Of a stretch of DNA of 64,000 bases, positions 1 through 7,416 are shown piece by piece. The notes under the pieces were generated by a model. It ran no database searches. It was not told where the DNA came from and worked only from the letters and a program-made list of their open reading frames with translations. The stretch's first letter is position 1, and each line of letters begins with the position of its first letter. The position numbers and the translations under genes were made by a program. The stretch is from Alphaproteobacteria bacterium (GTDB taxonomy: Bacteria; Pseudomonadota; Alphaproteobacteria; Thalassobaculales; Thalassobaculaceae), in the NCBI GenBank assembly GCA_024742275.1, contig JANSYS010000020.1:1-64000 (forward strand). Reading direction: 5' to 3'.

Positions 1-92
1 AGCCCGGTCTGTCGCGCGATCGCGCTGACGCCGAGACCCTGTCGCGTAAATTCCAGGATCATCACGATCTCCCACAGTTCTACCACCGGCAC
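1..92 (-). CDS. istA: IS21-family transposase IstA, N-terminal fragment (cut by the window edge)
   Basis: An open frame starts at a GTG at 90-92 and runs off the window, giving 30 residues. It begins MPVVELWEIVMILEF and continues with TRQGLGVSAIARQTG. The pattern hydrophobic-RQGLSVSAIARQTG is the first helix-turn-helix segment of IS21-type IstA transposases, which bind the terminal repeats and carry a downstream DDE domain. A GGGAAAGG stretch sits just upstream of the GTG. It is transcribed leftwards away from the IS tip at 230, the usual layout. Whether the transposase is intact cannot be judged. The assignment rests on a short stretch, so it is moderately sure. Confidence 0.6.
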   Translation of the reverse strand, partial: MPVVELWEIVMILEFTRQGLGVSAIARQTG

Positions 93-130
93 GCCTTTCC
101 CTTGGCATCAGCAGGGGGAATTTTGCGCCG

Positions 131-166
131 CCGATGGTCCGGGGGGCATGCCCCCCGGACCATCGG
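131..166. repeat. Perfect 36-bp palindrome in the IS21 leader
   Basis: The 36 bases equal their own reverse complement exactly, with a GGGGGGCATGCCCCCC core. The palindrome lies between the IS tip and the transposase start, so it is part of the element. As RNA it would form a very stable hairpin. It could shield the transposase from outside transcription or act as a protein site; neither is shown by the sequence. No U-run follows on either side, so it is not a standard intrinsic terminator. Confidence 0.85.
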
Positions 167-190
167 CAACAGCGCCAAACTGGGGAAATT

Positions 191-820
191 TCATCCAGCG
201 CTTTTGGGGAGATTACGTCCAGCACTCACAATCGCGCGCGGGGCGGAGCCCTCAGCGTACTCGGCAAAGATCCGGCGCACGATCCCGGCCTGTTCCTCGT
301 CGATCTCCCGCTCGCCGGTCGTGACCGACCCGTCAGCTTGGATCGATCGCACCATGCGATAGCCGTAGCTGTTGCCGCCCGGAATCTTGCCGGCCTCGAC
401 CCGGCCGCGCTGTCCGCGACGGGTCTTATCGGCGAGATCCTTCAGGAACAGCGCGTTCACGGTGCCCTTGAGCCCGACATGCAGCTCGCTCACCGGGCCC
501 TCTGACAGGGTGACGATCGATATGTCCGCATGCCGCAGACGCTTGAAGACGCCGGCGATGTCTTCCTGGTCGCGGCTGATCCGGTCGAGGGCTTCCGCGA
601 TCAGCACATCGAAGGTGCCGGCTCGCGCCGCCTCCATCAGGGCGACCATGCCGGGCCGGCTCTTGAGGTGGCCACCGCTAATCGCATAGTCGCTGAAGAT
701 CTCCACCACGGTCAGGCCATCACGCTCCGCGCGCTCTCGGCAGAGCCGGACCTGATCCTCGATCGACGCCTCGCGCTGATGGTCCGAGGAATAGCGGGCG
801 TAGATCACAGCGCGGGTCAT
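191..820 (-). pseudogene. Serine recombinase (resolvase/invertase N-terminal domain), truncated by the IS21 insertion
   Basis: The protein starts at 820 and shows a serine recombinase catalytic domain: YARYSSDHQ near residue 8 carries the nucleophilic serine, and ALDRISRDQEDI is the conserved arginine segment. The beginning of the recombinase DNA-binding region (GKIPGGNSYGYRMV, then RRIFAEYAEG) follows. At position 231/230 the frame runs into the IS21 tip, which supplies the last codons and a stop, so only about 196 native residues remain. Large serine recombinases of this type are normally around 500 aa or more, so the zinc-ribbon and coiled-coil part is lost. The catalytic domain alone is unlikely to perform site-specific integration. 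Confidence 0.85.
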
Positions 821-850
821 GGTGTTCTCCTCGCAATCTAGTTGCCTACC

Positions 851-1978
851 TTAGGCCGAATCCTGATCCGACATCCCGGCGAAATCTGGGCCGGGGCCTG
901 TCGACCTGTTTAACGGGGCGGTTGCCCCAACCTGCTGGCGGTACTTCTGGAGCAGGCCGTGATAGCGGCGCATGGCGTGGTGCTCGCGGGCGTGATTGTA
1001 GTGGGCTTCCGTCGTCCGGCCATCAGCATGGTGCAGCAGAAGCCGCCCGAGATGCACGAGCTCGGGGTCTTCCTCGCCGAGGGCGGTGACCGCGATATCC
1101 CGGAAGAGGTGCGGGCTGATCGGACGGCCGAAGGCCTGCTCTGTGTGTTGTGTGAGCCGGCCGTAGAGCGCCTCACTGGTAAACGGCCGACCGCGCGCGC
1201 CCACCAGAAACGTCGTATCCTGGCGCCCGCGCAGCAGAACTGGGCGCCAGACTGTGAGATAGCGCTCCAGCGGATCACAAAGCAGCTCCGGCAGTCGGGC
1301 CTCATATGGCCGTCCGTTCTTCATAGCCTCAGCGGGAAGCCGGATCCAGTATCCGTCCGGCTGCTCGGTCAGGCTCTCTCCCAGTCGCAGGGAGACGAGG
1401 TTTGCGCGGCGGAGTGGCCGGAAGATGAGGAGCAGGATGGTCAGCCCATCGCGATAGAGTGCCGCTCGCCAATCCCGTCGCAGCGATGTCTCTTCTTCGG
1501 CCCGTTGCATCAGAGAGGCGCCGAGAGCCAGCAGGTCCTCCACTGGAACCATCCGGGCACGCTTGTCCCGACTGGGCTGAGCGGTGCTCTTCAGCCGCTG
1601 CCGGATCCGCTTGAGCCCCGGCTCCGGGCCATCGGGATCGAGGATATGCAGGATGATATCAAGGTCCCGGATCCGGCCGGCCAGGGTCTTGGACGTGATC
1701 TGGCTTTGGAGCTCCTCGACATAGAGCCGGACCCGGTCCTGGGTCGCCCGTTCACGCGGGGATGCCTGTGGATCGAGCCATCCCCTCGACTGCAGGAAGG
1801 TCAGCCAGCGGCCATAGCTGGATGCTACGGTCCGCCTCGTGTTAGGCCGCCAGTGATGGGCGGCACCGTCAGCGGCGAAGATTTCCGGGGCTGGTGCCTG
1901 AGCCTGCTCCTAGGCGAGACGGTCCCGGTCAGGCCAGGAGGGGACAGGAAGGCATGACGCCGTGTTGTGCCAGACCAT
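851..1978 (-). pseudogene. Tyrosine recombinase/integrase with an in-frame TAG near its start
   Basis: The longest uninterrupted ATG frame (851-1552, 233 aa) has the catalytic domain only: FRPLRRANLVSLRLG holds the first arginine, AMKNG the beta-hairpin lysine, HLFRD the HxxR box, and AHYNHA the tyrosine. Reading further upstream in the same frame gives a convincing core-binding domain (RTVASSYGRWLTFLQ, then RIRDLDIILHIL) and a start ATG at 1978. That frame has one interruption, a TAG at 1910-1912 after codon 22, where a tryptophan codon (TGG) would fit. A single base change therefore seems to have killed the gene, unless the stop is read through or translation starts at a weak internal codon. 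It lies 92 bp downstream of the larger recombinase and shares its motif pattern. Confidence 0.72.
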
Positions 1979-2070
1979 CACCGAGCCCTGCGGACGCGCA
2001 GGTTGGTCGCAAGGTGCGCACCCTGTGGTCCCCGCATCAGTTCAGCCCGCCGTTCGAGGATCACGGCATC

Positions 2071-3732
2071 TTAGTGCTCGACGGCCTGCTGGTTACGCAG
2101 ACCCACATAGGCCCGGGCTGTAGTCTCCAATGACCGGTGCCCCAGAAGCTGTCGAGCCGTCTCCATCTCCGCGGGGCGATGCGAAAGATAGAAGCGGGTC
2201 GTGATCTGCCGCATCAGGTGGACGGTGATCTGCAGGCCCGTCCGTCTGTGAACGAACTTCTGGATCTGCCGCGTGACCGCCTCCGGAGACTTGTGTGCAC
2301 CAGAGCGCGTACCCGGGAAGAGATACTGACCGGAAGCGGTGCCGAAGATATGGCAGGTTCGCTCTAGGTAGGTCTTGAGCATATCGGCGGTCGGGGCCGG
2401 CAGCGTGTAATCGTGCTCGACCCCGTTCTTCACCTCCTCCGAGGGCAGCCGGATCCGAACGGGCCGGTCGCCCGCGATGTGGACGTGTATGCCGAGGCGG
2501 AGGCTTGCGAGGTTCTTCCGCCGGATCGGCCGGATCAGAAGAAGCTCCAGGGCGAGCGCGGATTGCAAATCAAGCGCCTGCTTCCGGCTCAGGCGCTCAA
2601 CGTCAGCAAGTTCCGTGAGAACCTGGACCGGGAGAAGGAGCAACCTGTCGAACGCACCCTGGTCGTCGAACTGATGCAGGAGCTTGGCCGGCCGTTCGCC
2701 CATATGGCCCCGAGGTGCTGACACACGCCCCGAGGCACGCCTGAGCCGTTCCGCGAGATCCCGATCGTCGGGATAACAGTGGCTGGTGATGCGCCGGAGC
2801 ACATGCATCACATTGCTGTCGGTGATTTTGCCCTTCACCGCACCGCGATCCTGGAAGAACCCGATGATCTTGCGCAGTCGCGGTTCGGTCAGCAGATCGG
2901 CGAGTCGCGTGAATGTCCGCAGTTCCTCTCCATCGCGAACGAGGATCCCGAGGAACTGACGTACCTTAAACCGATAGCTGCCGATCGAGCTGTCCTTCAG
3001 GGGACGCACCGGCGCCGTCTGATCGAACAGATCAGCATCCTTGGACAGGCCGGTCAGCCAAGCCTCGAGCTCCTCTAGGAAACCCGGATCACAGTCCTTA
3101 AGGTGCACGGCATAGGCATCCTGGGCAGATGGCGGCTCGACCGGCTGGAGCCCGAGGTCCGGTGCTTCGTCGGCGAGCTTGTTCCAATGCCGCGCGAGTT
3201 CTCGAACCTGCCGCTGCGGAGAGGTCTTGAGCGTCCGGTGTTCGAGGTGGCGCCGGAAGTCGCTCAGCGTGTTCGTGTCCACGCACCGAGGCGACAGACT
3301 TCGGTCGTTGCACCATGAGACGAAGCGGCCGAGCGAGACCCTGCCCTCAAATGCGGAAAGTCGCTGTTTAACCGACCGCCACTCCGCTGTGAGAGGACGG
3401 GGAGGCGGGTCGATCGGATCAGCGTATCGCTTGATGGCCGCTGATACATCGGAACGAACGGTCCGGAAACGTTTCTCCGTCATCCTGACCGACGACGGTG
3501 CGAAGCGTGCCAGCTTGGGACGCAGCGCATCGAAGGTCGCGGGCGTGCTCTTCAGAGGCAGGCCCAGCATGCGACAAAGCCGTCGGATGGAAGAGGCGAG
3601 GTTGCGCTTGCGGTTTGCGGAGATGGCCTGATCCTGCTCGATCAGGCGGACCACCTCACCGAAGGTCGGTGTGGGCCGCGTGCCTACGAAATCGAACAGA
3701 GGCAGATCAGACTGGGGCGAGTGAGCGGTCAT
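2071..3732 (-). CDS. Tyrosine recombinase (phage-integrase family), 553 aa
   Basis: Catalyses site-specific DNA strand exchange. The catalytic domain fills the last third: RPIRRKNLASLRLG (Arg about 404), SEEVKNG (Lys about 435), HLMRQ (His 505, Arg 508), GHRSLETT (His 532) and Tyr 542, so the full active set is present. The first 340 residues form an unusually long helical DNA-binding region. The start at 3732 is chosen because a GAGGAGG sequence lies 8 bases upstream; an open frame back to 3855 has no comparable signal. It is followed by a smaller paralogous recombinase (now with a stop) and a broken serine recombinase, and preceded by an excisionase-like HTH remnant. It is probably the only working recombinase of this module. 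Confidence 0.88.
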   Translation of the reverse strand: MTAHSPQSDLPLFDFVGTRPTPTFGEVVRLIEQDQAISANRKRNLASSIRRLCRMLGLPLKSTPATFDALRPKLARFAPSSVRMTEKRFRTVRSDVSAAIKRYADPIDPPPRPLTAEWRSVKQRLSAFEGRVSLGRFVSWCNDRSLSPRCVDTNTLSDFRRHLEHRTLKTSPQRQVRELARHWNKLADEAPDLGLQPVEPPSAQDAYAVHLKDCDPGFLEELEAWLTGLSKDADLFDQTAPVRPLKDSSIGSYRFKVRQFLGILVRDGEELRTFTRLADLLTEPRLRKIIGFFQDRGAVKGKITDSNVMHVLRRITSHCYPDDRDLAERLRRASGRVSAPRGHMGERPAKLLHQFDDQGAFDRLLLLPVQVLTELADVERLSRKQALDLQSALALELLLIRPIRRKNLASLRLGIHVHIAGDRPVRIRLPSEEVKNGVEHDYTLPAPTADMLKTYLERTCHIFGTASGQYLFPGTRSGAHKSPEAVTRQIQKFVHRRTGLQITVHLMRQITTRFYLSHRPAEMETARQLLGHRSLETTARAYVGLRNQQAVEH

Positions 3733-3888
3733 CGGATAGCCTCCTCGGGCTATGTGGTCGGACGTGGACACCAGCGGACAATCAGGACAACGCTCCACCG
3801 TACACTCCCGTCTTGAACGATCAGGTGTTGTCCTGAAATCACGCGGTAGGCGCACAAACGACTAAAATCATTGGGTCAGGAGCGGGGC

Positions 3889-4087
3889 TCAGGGCTCTGA
3901 TCCAGAGCGACGCTGAGCCGCCAAAAATGCAGCGAGGTCGTCCTCGCGGATGCGGATCAGACGGCCAACCCGGTAATGCGGGAGGTCTCCCGCAGCCAGA
4001 CGGCGCCGGACCGTCTTGAGGCTCACGTTCAGGGCCTGGGCGACGTCGCCCTGTGAGTCGGCGTGGGGTTTCGACGCCGATCGGCAC
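3889..4087 (-). pseudogene. Excisionase-like helix-turn-helix gene, probably frameshifted
   Basis: The frame ending at 3889-3891 encodes DVAQALNVSLKTVRRRLAAG, then LPHYRVGRLIRIREDDLAAF: a MerR/excisionase-type HTH (HTH_17) with its wing, 56 codons back to 4059. No ATG, GTG or TTG occurs in that frame nearby. In the neighbouring frame a GTG at 4085-4087 leads into GVETPRRLTG, and removing one G from the GGG run at about 4049-4051 would join the two as RLTG-DVAQAL. I therefore read it as a small excisionase/recombination directionality gene with a one-base frameshift. Its position upstream of the tyrosine recombinase fits. The exact start is uncertain, and a non-canonical start remains possible. 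Confidence 0.5.
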
Positions 4088-4228
4088 GATAAACGGTTGA
4101 TATCTCCGGGTTGCGAGGGGTCACACCACGGTGCTGTTTCACAGTCAGGCAGGCGTGGTGAGGGTCGCGCAGGTCGACCGGATGCAACGAGTACTCAGAG
4201 CCAGGAAATACACAGCAGACACATCAAT

Positions 4229-4427
4229 TGACCTGGGTCCGTGAAAGTTGTCCGGGCTGGCGGCTAGGATTTGGCGATATCGAGGTATTGAGGAGGTCGA
4301 TATGAGCCGGAAGCTTACTTGCCGGCAAAACCGCCTCTCGGGTACGGACTACCCGCCGTCCGCAATCATGTGGCCAACGTAGCCAGACTCTAACTCTGGA
4401 ACTGGACCACCTAATGGACCCCGGGTA
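4229..4427. mobile_element. Possible remnant of an IS3-type element (imperfect inverted ends)
   Basis: The left edge TGACCTGGGTCCGTGAAAG and the reverse complement of the right edge, TACCCGGGGTCCATTAGG, align as imperfect inverted repeats, each followed by GTCC a few bases further in. Inside is a good ribosome site (GAGGAGG) before an ATG at 4301 that starts MSRK and stops after 26 codons. The layout resembles an IS with almost all of its transposase deleted. This is pattern reading only and could be chance. Confidence 0.3.
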
Positions 4428-4541
4428 CCGAGACCGTCGACTCCTAAGGCGATTTTTTTTCGCGTTAGGGCTTGTCCACAAAACCCCGCCGGTAATCTGA
4501 ACCTGTCGCGCATCAATGCCACCCTCTCAAGGAGAGCCAAA

Positions 4542-5066
4542 ATGAAACCGAAAGTGACAATTACTACGGGGAACGTAATGGGACTGACCATTACAATGAT
4601 TTCAGATCACGATTTGGAACAAAAGCGGAGCATGTTTAAGTCAACACGCCTCGCAACCGGCCTCAGCATTGCGGAGGCGGCTAACCTGCTCAATGTGTCC
4701 GCAGCAAAAGTGCAACGGTGGGAGAGCGGGCAAACAATGCCAGCAAAGCGCGCCTTTCGCCAAATTCGTGAAGTTGAGCGTTTCCTGATAGCTCAAGCGG
4801 ACTTCGCCTTGAGTCGCATCCGCGCCGAGGCCGTGCAGGTCGGCTGTCTTCCGGAAGCTGTCGAGGTGTGCGTTGCGAGCACCGATGAGGAGGCTAGATC
4901 CAGGGGCTTTCCGACGGTTTCTGCCGCCCGAAAGTGCGCGAGCCTCATTACTGCCGCCATCAACGACCATTTTCCGGATGTGAAGGTCGTCACAGTTCGA
5001 CGTGGCTCAACACCTGCAAGCGCCTACCTTGTGGCCTTGCAAGAGGCCGCCGGCTCCGCTGCCTAA
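4542..5066 (+). CDS. HTH (XRE-like) transcriptional regulator, unknown target
   Basis: 174 aa. Residues about 35-75 form a helix-turn-helix: STRLATGLSIAEAANLLNVS, then AAKVQRWESGQTMPAKRA, the usual Cro/CI arrangement with the RWESG turn. The remaining 90 residues show no family I recognise; they are mixed alpha/beta with a VEVCVAST strand and a conserved-looking DVKVVTVRRG. A GGAG ribosome site precedes the ATG by about 8 bases. Its base composition is lower in GC than the chromosomal genes to the right, in keeping with its place in the island. It stands alone with a terminator downstream at 5198. It could regulate the island or be an antitoxin-like protein, but no toxin partner is visible. 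Confidence 0.7.
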   Translation: MKPKVTITTGNVMGLTITMISDHDLEQKRSMFKSTRLATGLSIAEAANLLNVSAAKVQRWESGQTMPAKRAFRQIREVERFLIAQADFALSRIRAEAVQVGCLPEAVEVCVASTDEEARSRGFPTVSAARKCASLITAAINDHFPDVKVVTVRRGSTPASAYLVALQEAAGSAA

Positions 5067-5197
5067 AGATCGACAGACGGGAGAGGCCCGAGCGGATCGT
5101 CGGCGGAGTGGTAGCCACCGCGCACAACACAGGCCGACAGCCCTGCCGTTGGGGTGCTTTCGAGCAGGGTGACCACGCCCGTCAGGACGACGACACG

Positions 5198-5228
5198 AGC
5201 CCGGTCCACTTCGGTGACCGGGCTTTTT
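5198..5228 (+). terminator. Intrinsic terminator
   Basis: A 9-bp stem (AGCCCGGTC at 5198-5206 with GACCGGGCT at 5216-5224) closes a 9-base loop and is followed by TTTTT. It ends transcription from the HTH gene. The rest of 5067-5462 holds no gene that I can support. Confidence 0.8.
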
Positions 5229-5462
5229 CGTGATCGCGCATGGTCTCAATGCGCTAGTCCGCCGGGCCACCTCTAGTGGTGGTCTTCGGTATCCGGTCTA
5301 TGAGACTCTAGGCGTTGAGGTGTGTTTTTCGGTCAGCAATGTCGCCTTAGAAGCTGACTATGACGGTCTGGTTGACCCGTCTTTGTAAACCGCTCGATCC
5401 CCAGGGCGACCATCTTCCAGGGGCTTGCTTGACAGTCAAATCCTCACTAAACCCATTGCTGT

Positions 5463-5536
5463 GCGGGCGTAGCTCAATGGTAGAGCGAGAGCTTCCCAAG
5501 CTCCAGACGAGGGTTCGATTCCCTTCGCCCGCTCCA
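5463..5536 (+). tRNA. tRNA-Gly (anticodon CCC)
   Basis: A complete cloverleaf: acceptor GCGGGCG pairs with CGCCCGC, D arm AGCTCAATGGTAGAGC, anticodon loop TTCCCAA giving CCC, T arm GAGGG-TTCGATT-CCCTT, discriminator T and an encoded CCA at 5534-5536. The 5' and 3' halves match each other well (one mismatch at the edge of the anticodon stem), so this looks like a genuine working gene rather than a patchwork. It lies inside the accessory region, 400 bp before a second tRNA-Gly half gene. Confidence 0.95.
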
Positions 5537-5943
5537 TAGATGGTTCCTTCCCTGAGTAAGCTTTGCCCGGTTTCTCGCTTTAGGCGCGCGGAGATGTTGA
5601 GCAATGAGCAACATGACGACCCGCGCACGCCTGTACAAGTCTCACAGTATCCTGGCTGGGGGAGTGGTTGTCATGCCCACGGTCACACCTGCTAATCACG
5701 TGGGTCAACAGACTCCTTCAGTATACCGGTATGCAAAGGTGTCGCCGCTATCCGAGCACTTGCTTCTTACGCCAGGATCGCCGCATATAGACAGTTTTGC
5801 CACTATACAGAGATTATTTCTCAGCTCATGGGTATTTTATCAATCTACACCTTGATGGTGTATCAGGTAGAATTCTGCAGCACTCTTCTTCAGATTAATA
5901 CACCTGAAAATACGTTGAACCAACACTTTAGAGTATCTTCAAG
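5537..5943. other. AT-rich stretch without genes between tRNA-Gly and the tRNA-Gly half gene
   Basis: The composition drops to AT-rich, especially 5790-5940, in sharp contrast to both sides. The short open frames here have no good ribosome site or recognisable protein, and I do not call them. It is probably the terminal non-coding part of an integrated element. Confidence 0.6.
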
Positions 5944-5993
5944 ACAGCTTCCCAAGCTGTATGTCGTGGGTTCGATTCCCATCACCCGCTCCA
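5944..5993 (+). other. 3' half of a tRNA-Gly(CCC) gene; likely attachment-site scar (att)
   Basis: The sequence supplies one strand of the anticodon stem, the TTCCCAA loop, the other strand (ACAGC/GCTGT, perfect), variable region, T arm with TTCGATT, 3' acceptor strand CACCCGC and CCA. The D arm and 5' acceptor strand are missing; AT-rich sequence stands in their place. It shares AGCTTCCCAAGCT and GGGTTCGATTCCC with the complete tRNA at 5463 but differs in the variable region, T stem and acceptor stem, so it comes from a different tRNA-Gly gene. Integrases often recombine in the anticodon or T loop and leave such a 3' half at one island end. Its full partner should lie left of the window. Confidence 0.75.
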
Positions 5994-6127
5994 TCTATTG
6001 TTTCAAGGCGTCTGCGGTCCTTCGGATTGCGGCTGTTGCATGGCTGCAACGCTGACCCAGAATTGATCTGCGTTGGAACGTATGGCGTGGTTAGGTTCGG
6101 CCTCCGACCGATAGACGGGAGCCGACC

Positions 6128-7357
6128 ATGGCCATCAGGCGCCTCTTTTTCCTTCTTGCCTTATCCGCGCTACTGTCGGCGCCGCTGCAGACCGCTGGCG
6201 CCGAGACCCGACCGTGGAGCGAGATCGTCGCCACTGCCGGCGGACAGACGGTTCACTTCAATGCATGGGGCGGGGACGACAGGGTCAACGCTTACATAGA
6301 CTGGGTCGGCGAACGGGTGGACGCGCTCTATGGCATCGAGTTGGTGCATGTGAAGTTGTCCGACACCGCCGACGCCGTCAGTCGAGTGCTGGCGGAAAAG
6401 GCCGCTGGACGGACGGCGGACGGGTCGATCGACCTGATCTGGATCAACGGCGAGAACTTCGCGGCGATGAAGGCGAACGACCTTCTGCACGGTCCCTGGG
6501 TCGCCGGGGCGCCGAGCTTCGCGTTGGTGGATGTTGATGGCAAGCCGACGACCGTCGTGGATTTCTCGGTCCCCACGGACGGGCTCGAAGCCCCCTGGGG
6601 CATGGCCCAGTTCACCATGATGTACGACAAGGCCTATGTGGAGAGCCCGCCACGCAACGCGACCGCGCTGCTCGATTGGGTGCGGGCCAACCCGGGACGG
6701 TTCGCCTATCCGCAACCGCCGGACTTTCTGGGGACGACGTTTCTCAAGCAGGTCTTGGCCATGACGACCGACAGACCGGACCTGCTCGCGGGCCCGCTGG
6801 ACGTGACGGGCGGCGATGCGGCGGCGCTTTCGGTTACGGAGCCGCTCTGGGCGTATCTGGACTCTCTCCACCCGCACCTTTGGCGCGACGGCCGGGCGTT
6901 TCCTACGGATGAGGCCGCGCTCCGGCGGTTGCTGGGCGACGGAGAGGTCAGTTTCGCCCTTGCGTTCAACCCGGCCCGGGCCAGCGCGGCGATAGAGGCC
7001 GGTGAACTGCCGGATACGGTGCGCACTTTCGTCTTCGATGGCGGCACCATCGGCAACACGCATTTCGTCGCTGTTCCCTTCAATGCTGCGGGTAAGGAGG
7101 CGGCCATGGTCGTCGCCGACTTCCTGATGTCGCCCGAGGCGCAGCTCCGCAAGCAGGACCCGCGGGTCTGGGGCGATTTCACCGTTCTGGATGTGGCCGC
7201 CCTGGCGGATGGCGATCGCAGGGCTTTCGCGGCGCTGCCGCTCGGTGTGGCCACTTTGTCTCCCGAGGAACTCGGTCCGGTTTTGCCGGAACCGCATCCG
7301 AGTTGGGTCGGATGGTTGGAGGCTCAATGGGAACGGCGCTACGCGGCGGGGCGATGA
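6128..7357 (+). CDS. ynjB: ABC transporter substrate-binding protein, YnjB type
   Basis: A periplasmic solute-binding protein of 409 aa. A signal peptide is clear (MAIRRLFFLLALSALLSAP, cleavage near AGAE). The mature part has VHFNAWGGDDRVNAYIDWV, DGSIDLIWINGENFAAMK and EAPWGMAQFTMMYDKAYV, the pattern of the YnjB subfamily of extracellular binding proteins. A GGGAG ribosome site lies 6 bases before the ATG. The next gene encodes a fused double permease of the YnjC type, 59 bp downstream, so the two form an importer. In E. coli the ligand of YnjBCD is not firmly known. The usual ATPase gene (ynjD) does not follow here. Confidence 0.85.
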   Translation: MAIRRLFFLLALSALLSAPLQTAGAETRPWSEIVATAGGQTVHFNAWGGDDRVNAYIDWVGERVDALYGIELVHVKLSDTADAVSRVLAEKAAGRTADGSIDLIWINGENFAAMKANDLLHGPWVAGAPSFALVDVDGKPTTVVDFSVPTDGLEAPWGMAQFTMMYDKAYVESPPRNATALLDWVRANPGRFAYPQPPDFLGTTFLKQVLAMTTDRPDLLAGPLDVTGGDAAALSVTEPLWAYLDSLHPHLWRDGRAFPTDEAALRRLLGDGEVSFALAFNPARASAAIEAGELPDTVRTFVFDGGTIGNTHFVAVPFNAAGKEAAMVVADFLMSPEAQLRKQDPRVWGDFTVLDVAALADGDRRAFAALPLGVATLSPEELGPVLPEPHPSWVGWLEAQWERRYAAGR

Positions 7358-7416
7358 CTCACGGTGCGTCGCATGGGCGCCGCTGAACCCGTTGCCGCCG
7401 TCCAAATGGAACCACG

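Larger units (their letters stand above)
1..230 (-). mobile_element. Terminal part of an IS21-family insertion sequence (transposase end), cut by the window edge
   Basis: The tip at 230 reads TGTGAGTGCT on the minus strand, a TG...CA type end. Just inside are two copies of a degenerate repeat, TGGGGARATTWCRTCCAGC, at 181-200 and 205-224, and a related GGGGGAATTTTG at 115-126. Multiple terminal repeats of this kind plus an IstA-like N-terminus reading inwards fit IS21-family ends. The junction with host DNA is exact: codons of the serine recombinase stop at 231 and IS sequence begins at 230. The rest of the element lies left of the window, so length and target duplication cannot be seen. Confidence 0.72.

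Noticed and set aside
851-3732. Recombinase-in-trio (RIT) element
   Set aside because: Only two tyrosine recombinases are adjacent, they are 92 bp apart rather than overlapping, and the third recombinase is of the serine type.
5604-5855. An 83-aa protein in the AT-rich stretch
   Set aside because: No ribosome site, no recognisable domain and composition of non-coding DNA.
5944-5993. A second functional tRNA-Gly
   Set aside because: The D arm and 5' acceptor strand are missing, so no cloverleaf can form.
6000-6127. A thiamine (TPP) riboswitch before the ynjB-like gene
   Set aside because: The conserved CUGAGA and related boxes are not present.
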